A DNA stretch of 64,000 nucleotides, taken from positions 55,171,501 to 55,235,500 of the forward strand of contig JAZHRO010000012.1 in assembly GCA_037157565.1 (NCBI GenBank), written 5' to 3'. Below the pieces are notes generated by a model. It had not been told where the DNA came from. It was given only the letters and a program-made list of their open reading frames with translations, and ran no database searches. The translations under genes were made by a program, and so were the position numbers. Shown in pieces: positions 24,923 to 33,132 of the stretch; the stretch's first letter is position 1; each line of letters opens with the position of its first letter. Source of the stretch: Thalassia testudinum (Eukaryota; Streptophyta; Magnoliopsida; Alismatales; Hydrocharitaceae).

Positions 24923-24957
24923 AGCCATGCACAGCCATGCCCTGGCTGTGCATGGCT
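24923..24957. repeat. Perfect 15-bp inverted repeat upstream of the M TATA box (left)
   Basis: Arms AGCCATGCACAGCCA (24923-24937) and TGGCTGTGCATGGCT (24943-24957) with a 5-nt loop, about 10 bp upstream of the TATA box in the element's sense. The right LTR keeps it with one mismatch (48723-48757). Confidence 0.85.
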
Positions 24958-25648
24958 CATGCACGGCTCATGGCAGGGAGAGGTCTTCTGCGGCTGGTAG
25001 GGAGAGGGATGGAGAGCAGGGAATGGTGCGAGGAGAAGTTGCTCCATGCAGTCGGGGGGAAGATTTAAAAATCAAGTGAAATAAAAAATAAAAAGATGGT
25101 GAATTTGCAAAGATGCATGATGTAAACACATTTACACTACTTAAAATGTCTATTTATGCATGTTCTTAAGCATAGGATTGCATTTCATGATATAAATATT
25201 GCATTACATGCATCATCTTGCATTTAGAGTAGTTTGAATAAAATGGAGGTTAATTGTCTCTTTTATGTTCTTGGATAGGGCAAATATTTTATCGGGGCCT
25301 CGGATCAAAGATCCAACCGTATGGATATGATCAGGGCGACGATTGGAGTTCAACGACTCCAAGATCGCCCTAATCAGGCATCCGTAGCATCAGATAGAGA
25401 CCGGGGAACCCTAGAAGATCAAGGGCCAGGATGGTGTAAATCCGCACTTCAGATGGAAAATCCGACCACACGGATCAATTTGGATCGACGATCGCAGCCG
25501 AACGACACAAAAATCGAGTCAATCCGACATCCGTGGCACCATCTACAACTTCCAGAAGATGGACGGCCAAGATGGCGCCACGTGGCGCCATCCCAGCCGC
25601 CCAATCGGCCGCAGGAGTCCTGTGAAGACCGCGCACCGTCTCCTCTCC

Positions 25649-25672
25649 GCCGTTGGATCTCGATCCAACGGC
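25649..25672. repeat. Perfect inverted repeat H1 in ALPHA U3
   Basis: GCCGTTGGATC / GATCCAACGGC, 11-bp arms with a 2-nt centre. Same at 31629-31652. Confidence 0.85.
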
Positions 25673-25712
25673 TGCGGTCGCTCGCGTTTAAAAACGTCCG
25701 CGCGACCATTTC

Positions 25713-25785
25713 GCCCGCGTAGCGCAGCGGCGACGCAGCTGTGGGCGAAGCGGAGGTCGCGGGTTCGAGCCGCGGTGAGCGGGTG
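25713..25785 (+). repeat. tRNA-like A-box/B-box segment in ALPHA U3, copy B
   Basis: TAGCGCAGCGG (A box, 25720-25730) and GGTTCGAGCC (B box, 25762-25771) 42 nt apart. The B box lies in a perfect T-arm: CGCGG (25758-25762), 7-nt loop GTTCGAG, CCGCG (25770-25774). An acceptor-like pairing of GCCCGC (25713-25718) with GCGGGT (25779-25784) is possible but out of register, so this is not a functional tRNA. The 3' LTR has the same at 31700-31751. It looks like a domesticated or inherited SINE head. Confidence 0.6.
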
Positions 25786-25935
25786 GAAGGCGCGGGCGAG
25801 CGGGCGCGCACGAGCGTCGGATGAAGATCCAACGGCCGCACGCGCTCGATAGCGCCGACGCGCAATTGGACGCTCTGGTGGACGCTCGATCGCACGCGGG
25901 CGGGCGCGCTACGCAGCGGGCGCGGACGCGATATA

Positions 25936-25963
25936 AGCCGTCCGATCTCGCGATCGGACGGCT
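25936..25963. repeat. Perfect inverted repeat H2 in ALPHA U3
   Basis: AGCCGTCCGATC (25936-25947) / GATCGGACGGCT (25952-25963), 12-bp arms with a 4-nt loop. Confidence 0.88.
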
Positions 25964-26043
25964 GAGACGACGCGGACGTGCGTATGCGTTACGCGCGCAG
26001 GCCAGCCGAGCGGGCGCGCGTGGGCGCGGCGGCGACGGCGGGG

Positions 26044-26073
26044 CTTTAGCGACGGTTTTATCCGTCACTAAAG
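26044..26073. repeat. Inverted repeat H3 ahead of the ALPHA TATA box
   Basis: CTTTAGCGACGG / CCGTCACTAAAG, 12-bp arms with one mismatch. Conserved in all ALPHA LTRs (9675, 32030, 33969, 39960, and reversed near 53503), the arms more than the loop. Confidence 0.85.
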
Positions 26074-26130
26074 ACCCCTTATTTATTATTTTGAAGATGT
26101 AATGTCCATTTTGCCCCCACTCCTTGCAAC

Positions 26131-26138
26131 TATAAAAG
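26131..26138 (+). promoter_or_regulatory. TATA box of ALPHA copy B 5' LTR
   Basis: TATAAAAG within CTATAAAAGGAGACCC. Conserved at 32117 (B 3' LTR), 34066 and 40048 (C), and as TATATATGG on the minus strand at 53438-53446. Confidence 0.8.
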
Positions 26139-26878
26139 GAGACCCCCTCCATACGAAATTTTCATCCCTTCCTTCTCCTCTCTACCTCTCCAAAGCTCAA
26201 GAGAAGCTTGTCCCACACCCGGGATGCTTCTCGCGAGATAAAGTCCAAATTTTCGTCCCCCTTCGGAAGTGGATCCCGCGACGACGACGGCATGCTGCTT
26301 CGTTCCCGTTCTTCTACTTCGTCCTCCTTCGTCCCGCTTCGTTCTCCTTCGTCCAGGCGTCGTCCCGTCCGGCTCGTCCTCCAAGCAACTGTCGAGGAGG
26401 ATTTCTCTCTCCCTATTCTTTTTACTGCTTTCTAGTATAGATTTACCGCTTTCTAAGAGTAGTCTATTCGTCCTCCGAGCGATCGTCGAGGAGGACATTT
26501 CTCCCTCCATTCTTTTAATGCTTTCTAGAGTAATTGTTTTATATTTTCTAGTTGTAATGAATGAACTCTTTTATGATTAATTCCTTGTCTATTCTACATC
26601 TCATTTTAATTTCCATGTGTAGTATTCTTTCTCTCTCTCTTACTCCCTCTCTCTCTTTTATTCGTTGTAGATACTTAGATAGTTTAAATTAAATTTCTTC
26701 GTGACAAAATAAAAAGAAACGCGAAGTTTTTAAATCAAACGTTCGCCTCCCTGTGTTCGACCCGGAATTCTTATTTCGGTATAAATTTTATTTGTTGAAC
26801 ACGAATCCTTCGCTTTCGAACTACAACGACGGGTTTTCCAAAACCAAACACGTTAGCGTAGATTCTCGTTCAACATTT

Positions 26879-26896
26879 TGGCGCCGTTGCCGGGGA
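26879..26896 (+). promoter_or_regulatory. Primer binding site of ALPHA copy B (tRNA-Asp)
   Basis: TGGCGCCGTTGCCGGGGA, a full 18-nt match to the complement of the 3' end of plant tRNA-Asp with CCA. It starts 4 nt after the LTR. Confidence 0.93.
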
Positions 26897-26979
26897 GGCA
26901 ACGATCTTTGATTTCTCTTCGCGTTTTGTAACTTACAAATCATTTACCTCACTTTTCTCCTTTCTTATTGTAATTGCAG

Positions 26980-28033
26980 GTACTCTTTCGAGACAGGCAA
27001 AAGCGGTAGATCGGAGTAAAGTGCTGTGGAAGGTTTTGTAAGTTACCCCCCACCTCCCACCCATTAGATTTCATTTCATCACATAATAATTCAAACATCA
27101 ATCAACCTAGGTGTTCTTATAAACTCTAAGGTTAGATTGTTTGTTGTTTGACATCCATACTCACTCCAACCCCCACATTAAAAAAATAATAATAATAAAA
27201 AAAATCTCACAGAGGTACACAACCTCATCTGATTTTCTAACTCAACCGGTAAACCAATCTTAGGAGCCGGTATACACATCCAAACACATAATCGAGTAGA
27301 AATCAGATTGGGTAATCATTTGTGTGCCTAATTAGGTGGTGCATCAGGCCAGTTGTTTGAGTTGTTTGGGCCGCACCACTTCAAATAAAATCAACTCATC
27401 TAGTAGCTGCCAATTAGGTTCAACTCTTAGGGATCTACCAGGCACTCCACATTCTTTTTAAACTTTAAAGGAAAATATCTTCACCTGTGCTTGCAAAACC
27501 TGGTGTGCCAATGAAACTTGATTGAAAACACTTAAAGTTGAATCCTAAAAGCTACTAAGCAAGATTTGAACCTTAAAATTCACCACATCAAAAATAATCT
27601 TGCTTGAAAACCACTGGTTGTGCACGCACACACAAAGCAATCAATCATTAAGGGCACAACCCATTTAAAGGGCCCATCACATTCCAAAGCACATTCAAAC
27701 CTAGCCCTAAATAAAACAGAGTAGACGTTGGCCTTAAGGATTGGACTCGCTCTTCAGAACTCAGAACGAGATTATTTTCGATTAGTCTGTTTCTACTGTT
27801 CAATCTGACGTCTAGCTAGGGGAGCAGAGTCAAACGATCGCGGCTGGGGGGTACACTAGGAACCGGAGGCGCAAGCCGAAGGAAGAACCTTCTCCCCAGT
27901 CCCTCCTTCTAACTGGTTGGATTGAACAGACGGAAGTAGATCAAATCGTTCCTTTATCTCAAGACGGGTTTTGGGAGTCTGTAGGTCTGTAGGCTAACCC
28001 ATTTAAGGACAGGTTTGATTGTTTGTATTGCAG
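26980..28033 (+). promoter_or_regulatory. Predicted leader mini-exon and intron, ALPHA copy B
   Basis: A pyrimidine-rich run ending ATTGCAG (26979) precedes a 58-nt segment (26980-27037), then a consensus donor GTAAGT (27038). The next good acceptor, TTTGTATTGCAG, ends at 28033, giving a 996-nt intron. After it the first ATG (28059) opens the long ORF. The 58-nt segment has no ATG. Copy C has the same signals and lengths (58 and 998 nt). Splicing is a prediction only. Confidence 0.45.
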
Positions 28034-28058
28034 GGCACCTTTCTTCCTCCAGTGTCTC

Positions 28059-29852
28059 ATGAATCCTTCCACATATTTCACGCATTCCCGCTCTTTCCCT
28101 CCTGTTGTATATTATCCTCAACATGACAATTATCCCAACTCGTATTGTAATCGACCATCAGTTAGTTGGGATAATTCGGATTGGGGATACAATTCCGGAC
28201 CTCCGTGTTTAGGGTCTAACCCTGAACACTTTGATTCTCAATTCTATCCTTCTCAGAGTTGCATCGATTATAGATCGTCCTCCTTTCATGAACAACCTAA
28301 TGCGATCTACAATCAAGAAGGATACACTGATCCTTACCCATCCTCTGATTTCACTGCCTTTAGGTCATCTCCATCTTTTGAACAATCTGAAATGACCTAT
28401 TATCAGGATGGGTATAACGAATCTCAATTCGTTAATTCCTCTACATTGATGTCAAACCCGCCCAACCCTGAACCAACTCATTTGGTTCAGGTTAATCAGG
28501 TTCAAGATAGGGTTCTGGCTAACTTGAGGAATATCATTCAATCTTTAGAAGTTCAGCCAATACCTTGCATTGAGAGATTGGAGCCCCTGATTGAAATGAT
28601 TGATGATTTAAATAAGTCTTTGTTGGATTGGCTCCAGGATATTAAGGATAAGAACCCGGGTGAGTTTCTACTTGGGAAATTAGCGAAATTGAGGATGAGA
28701 TTCGTGGTTGCTTTGATTCAATCTTGGAATAATTCCCAGGATGAACTCTCTTCAGGAAAGCCAATGACAGAACCCGTTCAGGCACCTGTTGGGGGGGACA
28801 CGTGTTATGAAGCTGACCAGATTGAATTAAAACAACCAATTAAGGATGATTTGATTTCTTCACCTGAGATCCCTGAGCCGGGTTACGAGGAAACGTATGT
28901 CTCCTTGGAACGCAAAGTGAGAAATGATTTTGGAACATACATTGATACGGATCCTGATGGTGAAGATTCAAGTTGCGAAGTCTCACACGAGTTTTCAGAT
29001 CACGATTTTTGTGAGACGATTGGGCCTGAGGAATCTGATAGATCATTTGATAGCCCAATAACTGAGGAAACTGATCTTATTAGGGCACACGATACGGATC
29101 CAGAATCGCATTTTCTGGAGGAATTAATTCAATGCCCTGATTATCAGTTACACCCTGTTGAGCTTATTGATGATTCTAATTCTGAGATAATTAGACCCAA
29201 GTCAATTTTGATTTTGCCACATCATCTAGACTTGGAGATTTCAGACGGGGTGATGAATATACAAGAGGTCATGGAATTTGATATGCCGAATGAGGAGGAT
29301 AGGAGCTGAGAAATTCTGATTTGGGAAGTCAATTTTGGAGGAAATGGAAGATTGAGTCGAAGGGTTCCTTTTAAACTGAAACCATCAAATCAGAACCCTT
29401 ACGACATTTGTTTCGAGGATGTCAAACTCAAGCACACATTTAACGATTATCCTTTTGAGCTTCAATTCTCTGTAACCCGACATTTTGGCCTTGGGTTGCA
29501 TCCTCACAAATCGCAGGCCCGACCCCGCTTGCATTCTGATTTTAGGTTTTGGGTAATTTTTATCCAGAACCTAAGATATTCTCGATTATGGGGTGTGGGT
29601 CTGCACCACAATCTGGTCCACATCTGTGGACCTTTGCTGACAGGTCAGAGGATTCTTCTGTTCATTCTAATTCTGACCTGCACATGTGAATTCTTCATTT
29701 CTTTTCTTTGTATAGTGTGCCTAGCTGAAGGCACTAAACTCAGCACATATACAGTTCTTTTTCATTTTCATCTCGGAGCGGACCCGATATCCACGCAATT
29801 CAGGTGCTTTCTACGCTTTTCCTCTCTATTTTATGTCTTTTTAATACAATGA
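28059..29852 (+). pseudogene. ALPHA unknown ORF, copy B (one in-frame stop)
   Basis: The best copy of the only ALPHA ORF: about 597 codons, broken by a single TGA at 29307-29309 where copy C has TGG. The open frame extends upstream to an ATG at 28023, but the predicted splice acceptor at 28033 makes 28059 (MNPSTYFTH) the likelier start. Three parts can be seen. Residues ~1-140 are rich in Tyr, Ser, Pro and Asn. Residues ~150-260 are a probably helical block (VQDRVLANLRNIIQSLE, IEMIDDLNKSLLDWLQDIK) that could form a coiled coil. A long acidic stretch with many Asp, Glu and Ser follows. The C-terminal 166 residues hold HPHKSQARPRL and one strongly hydrophobic segment (29652-29723, about 24 residues), possibly a membrane anchor. 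It has no zinc knuckle, DSG protease or polymerase motif. An env-like or gag-accessory role is conceivable but unsupported; I do not recognise it. Confidence 0.7.
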
Positions 29853-29864
29853 GGACATTGCATT

Positions 29865-29880
29865 AGATAGGCATGGGGGG
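29865..29880 (+). promoter_or_regulatory. Internal polypurine-like motif, ALPHA copy B
   Basis: AGATAGGCATGGGGGG; its first 15 nt are identical to the tract at 31080-31094 beside the 3' LTR. Lies just past the ORF. Confidence 0.55.
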
Positions 29881-30281
29881 ATGGATATTTATCTTTGAAT
29901 TCATTCGTCAGCTTCGTAGATTTGTTTCATTTTATATATAAAAAAAAAAAAATCAAAATTAGGAAAGAGAATTTGGGTTTAAGAAAATTTTCGATCTTAA
30001 GAAATACTATATTATGTTCTGAACACAAAGACCCTTCAGGTCTTTGGACTTAATCAGCCTATGTATCCACTAAAATGTGGATTTGTTTTTCGAGTTCTCA
30101 CCAACCTAAATTTTATTATAATTGGAATAAATAAGTTTGGGTGATAAGTACACGACTTGTCAACCCGCCCTCTGATTTAAGGGAATTTTGAGTTTTAAGC
30201 ATCTACACACTTTCTTTGCACTGACTCGTTGTTTGGCGATTTTAACGGAAATTGGGTAGCTAATGAACCTTCTAGGGTGAT

Positions 30282-30397
30282 ATGGCTGGCAAGTTATCAT
30301 GGGTAACAGCCCATAGGTAAGTTGTCCAGAGCCCAGTCGCTGGACCTTTCTCTTTTTGCTGCCTTTAGGTAAATCTTAGACCAGGGAAGCCACCTAC

Positions 30398-30428
<31 letters not shown>

Positions 30429-30530
30429 GAAAAGAACAAAAAGAAATAAGCCACACTTCGCCGCACGAGTATGGCTGGCAAGTTGTCGGTGGTAACAGCT
30501 CATCGACCGGTTGTCCAGAACCCAGCTCAG
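30282..30530 (+). repeat. Duplicated ~60-nt motif, ALPHA copy B
   Basis: Units at 30282-30340 and 30471-30530, same core as in copy A. The second unit is the better conserved between copies. Confidence 0.65.
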
Positions 30531-31059
30531 AAAATGCACTAAAAATTCCCAAAACACTTAGGAAGAAGCGGAGAAGTAGAATAAACCGGGGAGATATACA
30601 CTGGATTCACCCTTGTGTTGACCCCATTAAAAAAAATAAAAGTAGGGAGAAAGCTACCGATTGTCAAGATACACCTTTAGGCAGAATTCTTTTTGAGGTC
30701 ACCTAGAGGCGTAGAAATCCGAAGTCCGTTTTAATTGTCGGTCAACGAGTCTATCACAATCACAATAAGATGCTTAAAACTTAGGGTTCTCATCAAATCT
30801 TGGGTGAGTTGAATGGCCGTAGAAAGCCACTCTTAAACCCTAAAATTTGAAAATCTAAAAAAAAAAAAAAAGAGAGTAAAAACAGAAAAAGAAATTTTTC
30901 TTTGAATAAGGCGAGGCTTGAGGCGGTCTGCATTTTGGCTGATACCCGGGCACTGTGGTGTCTTTGAAAGTTCAGTTCTTAAGTAGACAATTTCTTAATG
31001 ATTGAAAATAACTCAGGTCCAAATAATCTAACCTAATTCTTTTATAAATAGCATATAGT

Positions 31060-31096
31060 TTTTGCTAGGGACTAGCAAAAGATAGGCATGGGGGTA
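31060..31096 (+). promoter_or_regulatory. Stem-loop plus polypurine tract, ALPHA copy B
   Basis: TTTTGCTAG (31060-31068) and CTAGCAAAA (31072-31080) form a perfect 9-bp stem with a GGA loop; GATAGGCATGGGGG (31081-31094) follows without a gap, and the LTR starts at 31097. Confidence 0.85.
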
Positions 31097-32861
31097 TGAT
31101 GTAAACACATTTACACTACTTAAAATGTCTATTTATGCATGTTCTTAAGCATAGGATTGCATTTCATGATATAAATATTGCATTACATGCATCATCTTGC
31201 ATTTAGAGTAGTTTGAATAAAATTGAGGTTAATTGTCTCTTTTTATGTGCTTGGATAGGGCAAATATTTTATCGGGGCCTCGAATCAAAGATCCAACCGT
31301 ATGGATATGATCAGGGCGACGATTGGAGTTCAACGACTCCAAGATCGCCCTAATCAGGCATCCGTAGCATCAGATAGAGACCGGGGAACCCTAGAAGATC
31401 AAGGGCCAGGATGGTGTAAATCCGCACTTCAGATGGAAAATCCGACCACACGGATGAATTCGGATCGACGATCGCAGCCGAACGACACAAAAATCGAGTC
31501 AATCCGACATCCGTGGCACCATCTACAACTTCCAGAAGATGGACGGCCAAGATGGCACCACGTGGCGCCATCCCAGCCGCCCAATCGGCCGCAGGAGTCC
31601 TGTGAAGACCGCGCACCGTCTCCTCTTCGCCGTTGGATCTCGATCCAACGGCTGCGGTCGCTCGCGTTTAAAAACGTCCGCGCGACCATTTCGCCTGCGT
31701 AGCGCAGCGGCGACGCAGCTGCGAGCGAAGCGGAGGTCGCGGGTTCGAGCCGCGGTGAGCGGGTGGAAGGCGCGGGCGAGCGGGCGCGCACGAGCGTCGG
31801 ATGAAGATCCAACGGCCGCGCGCGTCCGATAGCGCCGACGCGCAATTGGACGCTCTGGTGGACGCTCGATCGCACGCGGGCGGGCGCGCTACGCAGCGGG
31901 CGCGGACGCGATATAAGCCGTCCGATCTCGCGATCGGACGGCTGAGACGACGCGGACGTGCGTATGCGTTACGCGCGCAGGCCAGCCGAGCGGGCGCGCG
32001 TGGGCGCGGCGGCGACGGCGACGGCGGGGCTTTAGCGACGGTTTTATCCATCACTAAAGACCCCTTATTTATTATTTTGAAGATGTAATGTCCATTTTGC
32101 CCCCACTCCTTGCAACTATAAAAGGAGACCCCCTCCATACGAAATTTTCATCCCTTCCTTCTCCTCTCTATCTCTCCAAAGCTCAAGAGAAGCTTGTCCC
32201 ACACCCGGGATGCTTCTCGCGAGATAAAGTCCAAATTTTCGTCCCCCTTCGGAAGTGGATCCCGCGACGACGACGGCGTGCTGCTTCGTTCCCGTTCTTC
32301 TGCTTCGTCCTCCTTCGTCCCGCTTCGTTCTCCCTCGTCCAGGCGTCGTCCCGTCCGGCTCGTCCTCCAAGCGACCGTCGAGGAGGATTTCTCTCTCCCT
32401 ATTCTTTTTACTGCTTTCTAGTATAGATTTACTGCTTTCTAAGAGTAGTCTATTCGTCCTCCGAGCGATCATCGAGGAGGACATTTCTCCCTCCATTCTT
32501 TTAATGCTTTCTAGAGTAATTGTTTTATATTTTCTAGTTGTAACGAATGAACTCTTTTATGATTAATTCCTTGTCTATTCTACATCTCATTTTAATTTCC
32601 ATGTGTAGTATTCTTTCTCTCTCTCTTACTCCCTCTCTCTCTTTTATTCGTTGTAGATACTTAGATAGTTTAAATTAAATTTCTTCGTGACAAAATAAAA
32701 AGAAATGCGAAGTTTTTAAATCAAACGTTCGCCTCCCTGTGTTCGACCCGGAATTCTTATTTCGGTATAAATTTTATTTGTTGAACACGAATCCTTCGCT
32801 TTCGAACTACAACGACGGGTTTTCCAAAACCAAACACGTTAGCGTAGATTCTCGTTCAACA
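31097..32861 (+). repeat. ALPHA copy B 3' LTR (1765 bp)
   Basis: Differs from the 5' LTR by roughly 25 substitutions (hand count, mostly transitions) and a 6-bp GACGGC insertion near 32025. All motifs of the 5' LTR are present. Confidence 0.95.
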
Positions 32862-33039
32862 ATGCACTTGAGGAAAAATGTTAATTGTAAGGCCACTTAT
32901 TTACTCTCCTCACCTCTCTATTAAATGCATGCATGCATCTATACTTACAAATGCGACTATGTCTACCTAATATGCACTGATAATGCTAGGAAATAGCACA
33001 AGATAGTACAATTGCAGGCGTATTTTTGCGGTGCAATCA
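32862..33039 (-). mobile_element. M left LTR, second part
   Basis: Resumes with the ATGCA duplication and ATGCACTTGAGGAAAAATG, matching 48914 onward in the right LTR; ends GTGCAATCA at 33039, which is the LTR start (TGATTGCAC) in element orientation. Confidence 0.92.
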
Positions 33040-33076
33040 TACCCCCATGCCTATCTTTCGCTAGTCCCTAGCAAAA
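33040..33076 (-). promoter_or_regulatory. M polypurine tract and stem-loop
   Basis: Minus strand: TTTTGCTAG, GGA loop, CTAGCGAAA (one mismatch), then GATAGGCATGGGGGTA directly before the LTR. Practically the same as in ALPHA copy B. Confidence 0.85.
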
Positions 33077-33132
33077 TAGTATTTAGAAATGATCTTAAGC
33101 TGAAGATTTTCTTCTAAGGCGATATAGGTGCG
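33077..33132 (-). mobile_element. M internal region, 3' end next to ALPHA-C
   Basis: Short piece of M between its polypurine tract and the ALPHA copy C insertion; matches 49128-49183. Bases 33128-33132 (GTGCG) are the left target duplication of copy C. Confidence 0.85.

Larger units (their letters stand above)
22590..25117 (-). mobile_element. M left LTR (3' LTR in element orientation), first part
   Basis: TGTGGTGTCAAGC at 22590 opens an LTR that closes with GTGCAATCA at 33039. With ALPHA copy B and its target duplication removed it is about 2.7 kb, and matches the right M LTR 46485-49090 throughout. Bases 25113-25117 (ATGCA) are the left target duplication of copy B. The 270-aa and other open frames at 23770-25050 are by-products of GC-rich LTR sequence. 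Confidence 0.92.
25118..26875 (+). repeat. ALPHA copy B 5' LTR (1758 bp)
   Basis: U3 is long and GC-rich. In order it holds an imperfect inverted repeat (25328-25374), perfect inverted repeats at 25649-25672 and 25936-25963, a tRNA-like segment (25713-25785), the palindrome at 26044-26073 and the TATA box at 26131. The U5 side contains CCCTGTGTTCGACCCGGAAT (26751-26770), a motif common to the other LTR families here. Confidence 0.95.
25118..32861 (+). mobile_element. ALPHA copy B: complete non-autonomous LTR retrotransposon
   Basis: Complete 7.7-kb element inserted in the left M LTR, with a perfect target duplication ATGCA at 25113-25117 and 32862-32866. The right M LTR at 48905-48930 shows the same site without insertion. 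Two LTRs (1758 and 1765 bp) begin TGATGTAAACAC and end GTTCAACA. Inside are a tRNA-Asp primer site, a leader with splice-like signals, one long ORF of unknown function, 3' non-coding motifs and a polypurine tract. There is no gag-pol, so it must borrow all enzymes. By hand count the LTRs differ at about 25 sites, so this is a young insertion. Confidence 0.97.

Noticed and set aside
25713..25785. A functional tRNA gene
   Set aside because: The acceptor stem is out of register, the D and anticodon arms do not fold well, and it is repeated in every ALPHA LTR. Kept only as a tRNA-like segment.
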